A stretch of 64,000 nucleotides of DNA from Chrysoporthe austroafricana (Eukaryota; Ascomycota; Sordariomycetes; Diaporthales; Cryphonectriaceae): assembly GCA_001051155.2 (NCBI GenBank), contig JYIP02000007.1, positions 2,792,342 to 2,856,341 on the forward strand, in the 5' to 3' direction. The first letter of the stretch is position 1. The number at the start of each line of letters is the position of its first letter. A program made the translations under genes and the position numbers. This document shows positions 51,590 to 61,620 of this stretch, piece by piece. The notes below the pieces were generated by a model. It did not search any database and was not told where the DNA came from. It saw nothing but the letters and a program-made list of their open reading frames with translations.

Positions 51590-51750
51590 GCGAGGGTTGA
51601 ACACGCAGGTCCCCCCCCCCCCAAAAAAAGCAGCGCTCGCGAAGATTGAGCGCCCTAAGTATAGACTAATGCGAGGATTGAGCATTAGTGCAGGCCCAAT
51701 AGTGCTAGAATACTGCAAATTCTAACAAGCATAGATTCCAAGAGCGCTGG
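51590..51750 (+). repeat. R8 repeat copy
   Basis: GGGTTGAACACGCAGGTCCC with poly-C/poly-A, GCAGCGCTCGCGAAGATTGA, GCGCCCTAAGTATAGA, GCCCAATAGTGCTAGAATAC. Confidence 0.85.
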
Positions 51751-51899
51751 CGAAGGTAGATATTACAAGTATAGTGCTGGGACTTAAGCCCGTGAGGGCT
51801 GAACACGCAGCGCTTCTGGCCATCGTTGACTAGCTTATAGCTGGATGTGCTCGCTGTGCTCGCTATGATCAGAGCTTACGGAAAGTCGCATTCCGTTAT

Positions 51900-52000
51900 T
51901 GTGGTCTGGAGTGGCGGGCTAGATTGCTGGCTTACTGACTGGCTCGCTGGCTTGCTCTCTGGCTGGATTGCTAGCTAGATTGGCTTACTGACTGTCTGGC
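51900..52000. repeat. CTGG-type tetranucleotide array (reverse of CCAG)
   Basis: GGCTTACTGACTGGCTCGCT, GGCTTGCTCTCTGGCTGGAT and similar text; complementary to the arrays at 57 kb and 61 kb. Confidence 0.75.
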
Positions 52001-52002
52001 TG

Positions 52003-52545
52003 GTGTCGCCGGAGAAGCTGGCTGAGTACGGGAGCGCGGTTGCCACCCTGCTTGCTCGCCACATTGACGAGACACGCCGTCGTTCTGTACCTTACGAGCC
52101 GCAGGAAATAGACTTGGAAGAGGTCGACAAGCTTCTCGCCCACATACCAGCACCCGCAACCCTGTCCTACTATCTATCGCCAGAAGAGCTGGCTGAGTAC
52201 AAGAGGACTGGCACCCTGCCTGCTGGCTGCATTGCCGAGGCCAAGAAGACACGCCCTCGTTCTGTACCTTACGAGCCGGAGGAAATGGACTAGGAAGAGG
52301 GCGAGGAGCTTCCCGCCAACGTAACAGCACCCACAGACCCGAACCTGTCCAACTATCTACCGCTGGAGAGGCTAGTTGAGTAGAAGAGCGCGGCTGTCAC
52401 CCTGCCTGCTGGCCGCATCGCCGAGGCCAAGAAGACATGCCCTCGTTCTGTACCTTACGAGCCGTAGGAAATGGATGGTAGGATAGGTTCGGGTGCTGTT
52501 ACGTTGGCGAGAAGCTCCTCGCCCTCCTCCGAGATGCGGCGTCGG
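52003..52545. pseudogene. Tandem protein-repeat relic with an inverted second half
   Basis: Plus strand: three diverged repeats of SPEELAEYKRTGTLPAGCIA then EAKKTRPRSVPYEPEEMD and EEGEELPANVTAP, interrupted by TAG (52291-52293), TAG (52381-52383) and TAG (52467-52469). The minus strand at 52470-52545 carries the same EEGEELLANVTAPEP motif, so the last unit is inverted, producing an inverted repeat with its partner at 52288-52350. Source protein unknown. Confidence 0.55.
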
Positions 52546-52751
52546 CCTTCATATTCGGCTGCGATACCCAAATTGTCTCTCACTGCCTCCTCATTGGCAT
52601 CTAGGCTGGCTTGCATTTGCCGATTGTCTTTGAGCGGGCTAAAGATAGCGGGAAGGAAACTACTGTCTATGAGCGGGCCGAAGAGGGTAGGGAGGCAATG
52701 ACTGGATAACGGTACGCTGTCCTCTATCTCTGGCTGGTTTGGGTTGTCCAT
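52455..52751 (-). CDS. Short open frame of unknown function (98 codons), possibly a gene 5' end
   Basis: From ATG 52749-52751: MDNPNQPEIEDSVPLSSHCL, LFGPLIDSSFLPAIFSPLKD, ANEEAVRDNLGIAAEYEGRR, then EEGEELLANVTAPEP. The tail is the inverted partner of the plus-strand repeat, suggesting the original gene was rearranged. No family recognised; may be non-functional. Confidence 0.3.
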   Translation of the reverse strand: MDNPNQPEIEDSVPLSSHCLPTLFGPLIDSSFLPAIFSPLKDNRQMQASLDANEEAVRDNLGIAAEYEGRRRISEEGEELLANVTAPEPILPSISYGS

Positions 52752-52834
52752 TGTCTCGACAGGGTCTATGTTTGCGATAATAGCTTTGCCTCCGCCTCAT
52801 TTTGGCAGCACTTTCAGGATAGGGGTATTATTCA

Positions 52835-53060
52835 CAAAATGCAGGAGGAGGTGGTGGAAGAGGAGGAAGTGGAAGAGGTGGAGGTGGAAGAGGAGGAGGT
52901 GGAGGAGGAGGAAGTGGAATGGCCTTGACAAAGGAAGGGCTACGACAAAGCCCTTATCTGTACAGAGGAGGAAAGTGCACGTAATTAAGTGATTCGGCTA
53001 TAATCGGATATAAGCCTGCTCGGCTGTAATCGCGCAGGGCACAGCAGGGCATAGCGAGGA
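52835..53060. repeat. Purine-rich GGAGGAAGT/GGTGGAAG array and fragment of the segmental duplication
   Basis: 52838-52920 is GAGGAGGTGG/GAAGTGGAAGAGG low-complexity text. 52978-53040 repeats AAGTGATTCGGCTATAATCG and GATATAAGCCTGCTCGGCTG of 31755 and 43610. Confidence 0.75.
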
Positions 53061-53284
53061 ACAGCTATATGCGCGAAAGACAGGCGAAGAATAGCTGTGT
53101 GTACGAAGGACAGCTTTTCTCTATATGCCTGGCCAGGTACGAAGCATTATCGAAATTCTGTCTGCTAGCCGTAAATATACTATAGTCATTTCATTAATAG
53201 ACTTGCTAGCTAAAATATAGACCCTAACAGTACTGGCGAAGATCAGTTATTACAAGTAATAGTACTGGACTGGGACGTAATCTC

Positions 53285-53575
53285 GCCCGCGAGGGTTGAA
53301 TACGCAGCCCCCCTTCCCAAAAAAAAAAAAAAAAAGAAACACACCCCACAAGAAAAAAAAACACCAGCACAAANCCCAAAAAAAAAAAAAAAAAGCAGCG
53401 CCCGCGAGGGTTGAACACGCAGGCCACCCCTCTCCTTTAAAAAAAAAAAAAAAAAGGCAGCGCTTGCGAAAATTGAGCGCTCTAAATAGATTCAATGGTT
53501 CTGGAGAGAGAGTTTTTACAAGCGTAGGCCCAATAGTGCCAGAAGACTGCAAATTCCATCAAGTATGGACCGAAT
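53285..53575 (+). repeat. Two adjacent R8 copies with long poly-A and one ambiguous base
   Basis: GAGGGTTGAATACGCAGCCC at 53290 and GAGGGTTGAACACGCAGGCC at 53407, each followed by poly-A (16-17 nt); N at 53374. The second continues GGCAGCGCTTGCGAAAATTG, GCCCAATAGTGCCAGAAGAC, AAGTATGGACC. Homopolymer lengths here may not be reliable. Confidence 0.8.
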
Positions 53576-53985
53576 AGTAATTAAATACGCAGCCCCCCCC
53601 CTCTAACAGCGCCCGCAGAAAACTTAGTTCGGCGGATAGAGAAAGAGGAGGGAGGAAGGAGGAGAGGCGTCTAGGGTCTTGGGTCTGGCAGCCAGCCAGC
53701 AGTAGCGGGAGAACAAAGCACAGAATACCAAATATCTACCGAACTGCTTGTATTGGCTTGGTTTCACCACGTACGTAGTAGAATGGGTTCGATTTGCTGT
53801 ATTCTTGTTATGTCTGTCTAGAAGGAAGAGGGAAAGAAAGCCGTGGGCAATAGCCAGAGCGTAGAAATGGCTTTGCCCGTGCCCATATGCCAGAGTGAAA
53901 GGCTCTGGCTGTCCCATACTAGCTATCCCACAGCTTGTATATTTACAATAGAATATTCTAATAAAAGCTCTTGGGTATGCGAATA
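53576..53985. other. Intergenic, no gene recognised
   Basis: Nothing recognisable on either strand; poly-C at 53592-53600. Confidence 0.45.
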
Positions 53986-54282
53986 ATGGCAGTTAGCGGT
54001 TAGGAAAAACTATAAGTAGCCAAGCCGTTTTGCTAGCTCGGTTGCGCTCGCCGCCCTTTATTTTTTTACATTATACACGTCAAGCTTCTGCGCTATTTCA
54101 ACTTCTTTCTGCGTGACGTCAGCTTCAGCGTAACTTTAGCTTCCGCGTGACTTTAGCCTCCGCGTGACTTTAGCTTTCGCGTGAATTGATATCACATACC
54201 AAGCTTCACCTCTTTCAAAGCCTCGTCTTCGTCTTCACTTCGACCGTTCACTTCACTTCACACGCTTGACACGCAACAAACT
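53986..54282 (+). promoter_or_regulatory. Upstream region of B3 conserved with B2
   Basis: AGCGGTTAGGAAAAACTATA, AGTAGCCAAGCCGTTTTGCT, GCGCTCGCCGCCCTTTATTT with TTTTACAT, AAGCTTCTGCG, three to four 15-bp GCGTGACTTTAGCYTC units, and one CTTCACCTCTTTCAAAGCCT unit (six in B2). It ends at ATG 54283. Confidence 0.55.
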
Positions 54283-55871
54283 ATGGAATGCAAGCCTACA
54301 GACAGCAGGCCCGTGCTAGGGCGCTACGACCACCAGCACGAGCATAAAGATGCCTCTGTATCGGGCGGGTTGTCGTCGTCGCTGAGCAGCGGCGACAACA
54401 GCTGCACCGCCCCTACCACCACCATCGCCACCACCACTGTCGGCGGCGGCAGATCCTCCTTTGCGCTTACATCCACCACATCGAACCCAGGCCCAGGCCC
54501 AGGCCCAGACTTAGACCTCCACGACCACCCAAACCACCCAGACTACCACGACCACGCAGACCACGCAGACCACGCAGACCACTACGCCCCTGCCCATCCT
54601 TCTTCTCTCTACCCTTGAGAGAGGGGCCGCCGCGTTAGCCACGAGCTGGAGTAAGCCGTCGCGTCGTTCCCGGACCGGTAAAGGCTGCTCACCTGGTTCC
54701 GAGTCCCAGTTAAGGTATCTGTTCGCGATTGGACGGCGCTGCAAGAAGCTATCGTACAGGCGGAGCATCTCGAGCCCGACCTGTTTTGGTATCACGAGAA
54801 CAAGCTGCGTTACGATTATTTTCCCGGTCTAGAACAGGTCGTTTTCAGAATGCCTGGCCTTTTTCACGAGATTTTAAGCGATAAGATGAAAACATTGGTT
54901 CACGATGAGATAACCAAGATTCGTTCTTCCGGCTCTGCTGAAGCTGTACGCTTGGCTGCTCGTGTTTTTGGTGCGGGATCAACGCGGTGGAGTTTCGAAT
55001 TTCCTAATGCTAAGAATGGCAAATCCCAACACGAGCCTGATGGTTCGTGGCTACTCGAGATCGAGGATCATACAAGCGGAGAAGCAGCAGCATGCCTGAC
55101 ATATCCGACTGTTGTACTCGAAATATCCTGGACACAGGACCAAAAAGATGTCGACTTTCTTGCTGACGATTATCTATTCGGGACCCATGGATCGGACATC
55201 CAAGTTGTTCTCGGGATCGATAGCAAGCCTGGAAGCCTTGCAGTCCAGCTTTTTGAATACCGGCGCAAGCCACATACCAATGCTGGGATAACTTATTTGG
55301 AGCTCGATAAGAAAGAGACGGTATGTATATTTCCCTTCTTAGCAAAGTCTTAGCTAACGTTTATTGGTAGACTATCCGAGACGAATCCGGTCAGGTTCTG
55401 CCTGGCACTCTCGAACTGCAACTTCGAGACTTCGGCAATATGACAATAAATAATATTGCAGATAGAACTGAGCCAGTTTGTATTACTTTCGAGCAACTTT
55501 GTAAGGCGATTACCCAAGCCGAACGTCATATGGCAGCAAGAGAGGCAAGGGAAAGGCTCAAGAATTCGCAAAACCTAATGCGTTGGCCCGAGACTACGAT
55601 ACCAACGCGGCTTCGTCTACCATCCCCTGAGCAGCTCAGCGCGCAGGACGAGGCGCGCGTGAAGTTACAAGAGGAGGCTGAGGAGAAGAAGAGGGAGGCG
55701 GCTGATGCCGAGTGTCCGGAGTCTCGGAGGGATGCGAAGCGGAGGGGGACTGCTGCGGCTGCGGCTGCGGCTGCGGCGGCCACCGGGGCTGGACCGCGAA
55801 ATCGTGGCGGCCGGCCTCAGAGGCAGGCAGCCCTTGATGCCGACCGGAAACGTCGGGAAGCCGATACGTAA
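54283..55871 (+). pseudogene. Family B protein with nuclease-like pattern, copy B3 (three in-frame stops, two exons)
   Basis: ATG 54283 (MECKPTDSRPVLGRYDHQHE) aligns with B2 (MESEPTDSRPAPERYDHQHE). Exon 1 54283-55320, a 50-nt intron 55321-55370 (gtatgt...ttggtag), exon 2 55371-55871 (TAA). TGA (54616), TAA (54652) and TAA (54679) interrupt the segment before WFRVPVKVSVRDWTALQEAI, where alignment to B2 is poor; after that the frame is clean: FWYHENKLRYDYFPGLEQ, KIRSSGSAEAVRLAARVFGA, YPTVVLEISWTQDQKDVDFL, DDYLFGTHGSDIQVVLGIDS, LELQLRDFGNMTINN and RGGRPQRQAALDADRKRREA. The downstream frame could still be used from an internal start (for example 54850), so a truncated protein is possible. Same fold-type inference as B2. 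Confidence 0.8.
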
Positions 55872-56575
55872 AGCAGAGGGCGGGCGGGGGTTGACAGGAC
55901 AAAAAAAGGGGCAAGGGTTAACGGAATGAAAAGTTGATAGAATAAGAGAGTATAGAAATAAAAAATCTCTCGCCTACAGAAAGCGAATCTGCCGCAAGCG
56001 CTGCTAGGGGAAACGGCGCCTGCGTGCTCGACCTGTCGCGGGCTAGGTAGGCTCTCTCTCTCTCTCTCTCTCTGCGTAAGGCTGCGCCAAGGCTATGCTG
56101 TACCATTCTCGATTGGGATGGCGATACCGTGCTCAATTTTAATTTCATTTCGAAATCCAGCCCCGAATATTTGCGAATAATTACTGCATATAGCCAGTTC
56201 TCGGGAGAGGTATGGCCTGGACGACAGAAAGTAGATTGTAAAGAGGCGTGGTGCTGAATTTTGGGTACTGGCTGTCAGGCTAGGTCGCCGCGGTTCGACA
56301 GGCCGCCCAGCAGGCCGCCAAACAGGCCCGAATGCCGCCTGAAATCGGTACGCCCTACCAACCAACAATACTACTGTGCTCTCATGGGTATCAGGTTCGC
56401 TCCTGTATCTATTCTGTACGGGAGCAAGGCATACCCACCATTTTGTTGCGCTGCAATGGGCAGCAGCGGCTGTGTAGTGCTGTGGCAAGCTTGCTGACTC
56501 ATCACGAAAATTCTGTGTCTAGACACAGAATTTTGGCCGCCTAACGCCCACTGCTGCCCATTCACGCCCCTGACA
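55872..56575. other. Intergenic, no gene recognised
   Basis: Contains a (CT)n tract at 56056-56074 and a short palindromic phrase AAAATTCTGTGTCTAGACAC then AGAATTTT (56508-56535). No supported gene. Confidence 0.5.
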
Positions 56576-56579
56576 AAAA

Positions 56580-56775
56580 AAGCGGCATTCTCAAATGTGG
56601 GAGAACCCAGGCCACCCTCAAACACGTAACAAAAGGAATAAACTTACTTGTATGGATAAAATTCAGAGTATTTCTCGAGCAGTAAAAAGACTGAACTCTG
56701 CTCGTGTCTACAGCAATATATAGATAAAATGTCAGCGTTAGGGTCAGAATTCCCCACAACAAATGGCATGCCACA
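56580..56775 (-). repeat. Dispersed repeat R1, inverted copy
   Basis: Reverse complement carries TGTGGGGAATTCTGACCCTA, TGACATTTTATCTATATATT, GTAGACACGAGCAGAGTTCA and GAGGGTGGCCTGGGTTCTCC, the ordered phrases of 23775-23940. Confidence 0.8.
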
Positions 56776-56939
56776 TTGAAATATATTGATCTAAAAGCCG
56801 GGGGGCGGGCGCAAGCTCGACGGGGAGGAGGCGTTGTCGGGGGGCAGCGTCGGGGGGGGGAGCGCGTCCCTTCTCGCCGGCACGCCTCGCGATGTGTATC
56901 TCCTCTTGCGCCGGCCAACCCCCGTCGCGCGGGAACTAA

Positions 56940-57290
56940 AAGCCAGTCAGTAAGCCAGCCAGCCAGCCAGCAAGCCAGCCAGACAGTCAGCAAGCTAGCA
57001 ATCCAGCCAGCGAACCAGTCAATAAGCCAGTGAGCCAGTCAGTAAGCCAGCGAGCCAGTCGGCGAAGTAGCCTGCCAGCGAGCCAGCAAGCCAACCAGTC
57101 AGTCAGTAAGCCAGCCAGCCAGTGAGCGAGCCAGCAAGCGATCCAGCCAGCTAGCCAGCAAGCCAGCCAGCCAGCAATCCAATCAATAACCCAGCCAGAC
57201 AGTCAGTAAGCCAGCAATCCAGCCAACCAGCAAGCCAGTCAGACAGTCAGCGAGCCAGCCAGCCAGCGAGCCAGCAGCTCCCACGACATA
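56940..57290. repeat. Degenerate CCAG/TCAG tetranucleotide array, about 350 bp
   Basis: Continuous AGCCAGCC/AGTCAGTA/AGCGAGCC words. It resembles the array that ends the FHA kinase at 61036-61230. Confidence 0.9.
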
Positions 57291-57309
57291 CTAATAGAAA
57301 AACCAGTCT

Positions 57310-57490
57310 GCGAGGGTTGAGCACCAAGCCCCGCCCCCCGCCCCCCAACAAGCAGCTGCGAATATGGAGTTGTCCCAAGTGTAGATCCAATGCGAGGATT
57401 GAACGTTTTACAAGTATGCATTGAATGGTACGGGCGAGGATCACAAGTGCAGGCCCAATAGCGCTGCTATGGTGGGCAGCAGTGCCAGGA
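57310..57490 (+). repeat. R8 repeat copy
   Basis: GCGAGGGTTGAGCACCAAGC with poly-C, CAACAAGCAGCTGCG, AATGCGAGGATTGAACGTTT, TACAAGTATGCATTGAATGG, GCAGGCCCAATAGCGCTG. Confidence 0.75.
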
Positions 57491-57884
57491 CCCCCCTTGG
57501 GTCTACAAGTGAATGGGCCTTCAGCCTCAGCTCCTCCCCATATTCGAAATCGAGTCTGCTGCCGGCGCTGTCGGGGGAACGCTTGGATATGCACTTATCT
57601 GATCTTGAGTAGGGGAGATATCGTACACGACTGTCGGGGTGCCTTCTACAGCCTTGGGCCTTGCCTTGACAGGGGCACGGCCGAGCTTGTAGACGGCGAA
57701 GCATGCTATTTGCGGACGCCGCTTTTTTGGCTCGAGGACCCGCGCAGGCGGGTGAGAAGACTTCGTTCGGAAATGTAGCAGTGTGTAATCCCATTATATA
57801 CAAGCATAACCAACCACTAGTACAGGGAGCAACAGGGATGAAGATACTACGGACTACAGGCTACCGAGATGATCGTCACCGGCT
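57491..57884. other. Intergenic, no gene recognised
   Basis: Nothing identified on either strand beyond short chance frames. Confidence 0.4.
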
Positions 57885-58065
57885 GCACCCAACCCTGTCA
57901 GGATAACCAGCACACGCCACCTCTCCGCTGCGCCCTGCCTGAAAGAGAGAGAGAGAGGAAAGCAAAGCCTTTGGCCTTCGCAGCCCGCAAGGCGGTCACT
58001 GACTGCACCCGACCCTGTCAGGATAACCAGCACACGCAACTCTCGCCCGCTGCCCGTTGACCTGT
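57885..58065. repeat. Tandem duplication of TGCACCCRACCCTGTCAGGA
   Basis: Two copies, each followed by TAACCAGCACACGC, at 57889 and 58004, flanking a (GA)n run. The same text borders the relic at 10024-10656. Confidence 0.75.
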
Positions 58066-58133
58066 AGAGACCGCTCGCTGTCGGGACAAGCCGGGTCCAC
58101 AGACCCCATAGGAAACATTCTTCCTGCTCGTAT

Positions 58134-59084
58134 CTATCCTGCCCTGGGATGACTTCTTCCCCTGGTCCTAGCTCTGGTTGCAGCATGAGTTGTGGTGATG
58201 GTGGTGGTGGTGGTGGCCGCCGCCGCTGCCTTGGACTTGGCACTGGCTGGCCGCTGCCTCAAGCTGCTGGCGGCCGCCTTGGACTTGGCGCTGGCAGGCC
58301 GCTGCTTCAAGCTGTCGGCGGCAGCAGCCTCTGAAGCTGCCCCGTAGGCCTGCTGCCCCTGCACGTCGGCCTGGCCGTGCTGCCCGAGCTGGACGAGCTG
58401 GGCGTCCCTGCCCGAGAGCTGCCGGCGCCGTGCACGGGTGACCCTTAACGACGACGACGACGTCGTTGCCGTCGTCGTAGCAGCCTGAATGCATCGTGGG
58501 CTCTCCTCGCGGGCGGCGGACGGCACTCGAGGGGCCTGTCTTGTACCGCGGCCTCGACCGCTCCGACTGGCAACAGCGCTGGTGGTTGTGCTTGTTGTTG
58601 CTCCTGCCGCCACGTCGGTCCTCCTCCTCTTGGGCGCCCCTCGCCCTCCCTGTCCTAGCCGGGAAGCCTGCGCCTCGTGGTCCTGGCCGCCATCGGTATC
58701 GGGCTCCCGTCTCCTCTTGCCGCCGGACGTCACGCGGGCTGGTGGTGGTGATGGCTGCGCGCGGCGCGTGTCTGTCTTCCTCTTCTTGTTGTTGGCGCGG
58801 CCGACCTGCGTCCTGCCGAGATGCTGCTCCTCCTCCTCCTCGGACTGCTCTTCCCGGCCTCTCTTCCTCTTGTGATGGCGCGGTGTGCTCGGCCCTGTCT
58901 GCCGTTCCGTGGGGCTCGTGTCCGGCGCCGTCTTCCTCCTCTTCTCGGCGCCTGGCTGGCGTCTCGCCGGGCTTGTGTCCGTCACCGTGCTCCTCCTCTT
59001 TTGGGCGCCTCGCTGTCGTCGCTGCTTGCTGGCGGTGGCGGCTCGTGTCGCGCTGGGATGCTCGTCGTCGTCGTGGTTGTCGTT

Positions 59085-59134
<50 letters not shown>

Positions 59135-59609
59135 GGCGCCTCTTTCTCTTGGGCGCAGGCTCGGGAATTGCATCGTCGAGCCATGTTCTTATCCTCTCCC
59201 CCCCCGGCGGCCGTGCAGGGACATCGATGGGTGGCGAGGGGAGTGGCGGCGGCGTGCTGACCTCGCTCCTGGGCCGCCGGGACTCGTAGGGCTCCGGTGG
59301 GTGGCTGACCTCGCTCCAGGACTTGCCAGGGACGGCGATGCGCGGGGATGGTGTTCTGTGTCTCTGGAAGTCCTCCCACCTCGCCAGCCCTGCACTGACC
59401 AGGATCTGATGTTCGACGTGCATGACATGGCTTGCCATCTCTTCGGGGGTTGAGCCGTCGCTGATCCGAGCCAGCTCTCGCGGTCCTGCTTCTTTTGCCC
59501 TGTAGTAGTCGTCGACAAATCGCCGGCGCCATTCGTCTCGGGCGTTCCTACATCTCTGGACAAATTCGGCATCCGACTCGTCCGGGCGCCGGTCAGAGCA
59601 GTATGGCAT
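58134..59609 (-). CDS. Basic, low-complexity, probably nuclear protein (491 aa)
   Basis: I start at ATG 59607-59609 (MPYCSDRRPDESDAEFVQRC); upstream in-frame codons are AT-rich 5'-leader-like sequence. Residues 1-100 are a compact helical unique region (ESDAEFVQRCRNARDEWRRR, EEMASHVMHVEHQILVSAGL, ARWEDFQRH). The remainder is disordered: Pro/Ser-rich, then a KRKRR basic cluster, an Asp run of about 13 residues (from a GTC array at 59085-59140), repeated basic segments (RRQPGAEKRRKTAPDTSPTE), EEEEE, and a C-terminal duplicated unit LKQRPASAKSKAAA. Basic clusters resemble nuclear localisation signals. The GTC and repeat tracts imply length polymorphism. A degraded paralogue is at 10024-10656. 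No family recognised. Confidence 0.6.
59085..59140. repeat. (GTC)n tract encoding poly-Asp
   Basis: About 18 GTC units, minus-strand GAC codons within the 58134-59609 gene. Confidence 0.9.
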
Positions 59610-59984
59610 GATGATGATGAAATAAGATAGATGATATTGTAGATGATTCGGATAATTCCGACGGTGATAGTACTGATGATGATCGTTCGCTGTTGATGGT
59701 GTTGCGAAACGGATCAAGGGGGTCGCCAGCCACCCGATTTTCTGCTGCACCGGCAAGGGGGTCGCCAGTCCTGCTGCTTGAGGATCACACTGCAGGCCTC
59801 ACCAGTTGATCTTATTATAATAAGATTAAGAGTCCCGAACCTACTGATCACACAAGTATCATTATTGTCATCAATCACGTCTACGTGCGATCGGCAGCAA
59901 CACCTACCGATCGATCTACGCAATCTAAATACTAGCTTGTCCTCTCCTTCGATACAAACAGAAGCGCCGGCGAGGATGGCAGCT

Positions 59985-61040
59985 GGGTGGTTGGGAAGCT
60001 GACCGATGGTGTCGACCTGCCCATCTGCTCGACCAGATCACGCTGCCTCACAGACAGGCTGGTCTGCGAGATCTCGATCCACCCACGGTCTGGAGTCTTT
60101 CTACTGCACAATACGAGCATGCATCATCCGATCCTGTACCTGCACGGTGACGGGAATGCTGATATCGAGCTGCAATACTCGGATACTTGCGTGCTCCATA
60201 TGACAACCAACCATCTCCGTATCGGCCCGCTGGACTTTGTGCTCAGCTTCGCCGTCGAGGACGAAGCCGCATACTCGGCCAGTCGCGACAGATATATGGG
60301 GCAGTGGTATGAAGACTGGCATCTCGATTGTGCACAAGGAGGAAGAAGGCATGGCTGCCTCGATGCCTTGCCCCAACCTGGCCACCTCCGCATGGGGAGT
60401 GTTGTTCTGCACCACTCCATCTCGAAGGGCGCCTTTGGTTTGGTCATGGTCGGCGTGGACAGGAAGTCTGGAGAGCCAATAGCTTGCAAGGCGATCCATT
60501 GTCGCGACTACGAGAGCGAGCTCGTGAACAACGAGATCGATATCGCGTCGAGAATTCCTGCGCAGGCAGTTGGTCTCGTCCCCCTCCGGTCCTGGTGGTG
60601 CGAGCACGGCCAATCCCCGCCGTGTTTTCAGTTTGCATTCGAGACTGTGTATCTTGTTATGCCATATGCACCTTGGTCTTTCGATACGATGGCATGGCAA
60701 GACATCCCTCTGGTTACGAGGCTGTCGCTCTTCCGCCAGGTGCTGGAGGGGCTCCGGAACCTGCATGCCAGGGGGATTATGCATCGGGACATCAGCCCCA
60801 GGAACCTGCTGGTATTCTCCTGCGAGCCTCCCCACGCCGCCATCTGCGACTACGGCAAGGCGAAGATAGGCACCAAGGGCCAGCTGGCGGCCCTCGGGCC
60901 CCGCGGCTTCACCGCGCCTGAGGTGGGGAGACACCAAGAGCACACCAGCGCCATCGACATCTTCAGCCTGGGGCTGTCCATGCTGGCCACCTTTGGAACG
61001 CGGGCATGGACACAGCCGATGGCCAGCCCCGACAACCACC
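59985..61040 (+). CDS. FHA-domain protein kinase, C-terminus replaced by a tetranucleotide array
   Basis: The frame is open from an upstream TAG near 59933. No ATG precedes the FHA region (GSWVVGKLTDGVDL...CEISIHPRSGVFLLHNTS), so the start codon may lie in an unseen upstream exon or be lost. Counting from VVGK at 59990: FHA about 1-90, glycine loop SKGAFGLV (about 146-153), IACK lysine (168), catalytic loop IMHRDISPRNLLV (264-276), DYG (288-290, DFG variant), FTAPEV (308-313), DIFSLGLSMLATFGTRAW (324-341). At TQPMASPDN the kinase domain stops and the frame runs into CCAG-array codons (QLASKPAREPATWQASQS) until a stop at 61127-61129. The last helices of the C-lobe are missing, so activity is doubtful. 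FHA domains bind phospho-threonine; family members resemble CAMK/Rad53-type kinases. Confidence 0.65.
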
Positions 61041-61230
61041 AGCTAGCCAGCAAGCCAGCCAGAGAGCCAGCGACTTGGCAAGCGAGCCAGTCAGTAAGCC
61101 AGCAATCCAGTCAGAGAGACAGTCGGTAAGCCAGCTAGCGATCTAGCCAGCCAGTCAGTCAGTCAGTAAGCCAACGACCTACCTAGCGAGTCGGCTAAAC
61201 AGTCAATAAGCCAAAAATCCAGCCGGCGAT
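61036..61230. repeat. CCAG/TCAG tetranucleotide array fused to the kinase gene
   Basis: AGCTAGCCAGCAAGCCAGCC, AGCGAGCCAGTCAGTAAGCC and similar words directly follow the kinase reading frame. Confidence 0.9.
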
Positions 61231-61260
61231 CCAGTGATCTCGGTACTTAAGTCTTCGACA

Positions 61261-61547
61261 TGTTGTTTTATAGGGAACGAACGAGTGTATATTGAAGCTT
61301 GACAAGCTGAACTATCTGGAAGGGAGGGAAGCCGCCCTTATATAGAGGGCCCTCTGGCCCCCTTAGGGGTCTGGAAAGACCGCTTATCTTTCCCTTGGCC
61401 CGTCTGCCTTTCCTTTCGATCGATAGAGTTCGTTGAGCATCAATCTTTCCTTTTCAGACGCCAGTGCGGTTTCCCGTGATGGCGATCTGGAGGTTAGCAG
61501 GCCAGGGAGCCAGAGAGGGTGTCTGAGAGCCTTGTCAATATTCAACA
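61261..61547 (-). mobile_element. LTR (minus orientation) with TGTTG/CAACA ends
   Basis: 287 bp bounded by TGTTGTTTTATAGGG and TCAATATTCAACA. The minus strand reads TGTTGAATATTGACAAGGCT...CCCTCTATATAAGGGCGGCT...GTTCCCTATAAAACAACA. Same blocks as the LTR at 25526-25806. Probably the 3' LTR of the collapsed element to its right. Confidence 0.75.
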
Positions 61548-61620
61548 CGAGGGTTGAACACGCAGCCCCCCCTCCCTAACAAGCAGTGCCCGCGAAGATG
61601 GAGCGTCCTAAGCCTAGACC
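61545..61620 (+). repeat. R8 repeat copy abutting the LTR
   Basis: CGAGGGTTGAACACGCAGCC, CCCCCTCCCTAACAAGCAGT, GCCCGCGAAGATGGAGCG. It starts at the LTR boundary. Confidence 0.8.

Noticed and set aside
58496..59453. Plus-strand frames of 210-254 codons
   Set aside because: Antisense shadows of the basic protein at 58134-59609 (Cys/Leu/Ser-rich, poly-Val from the GTC tract).
60101..61039. 312-codon minus-strand frame
   Set aside because: Antisense of the FHA kinase; the plus strand carries all kinase motifs in order.
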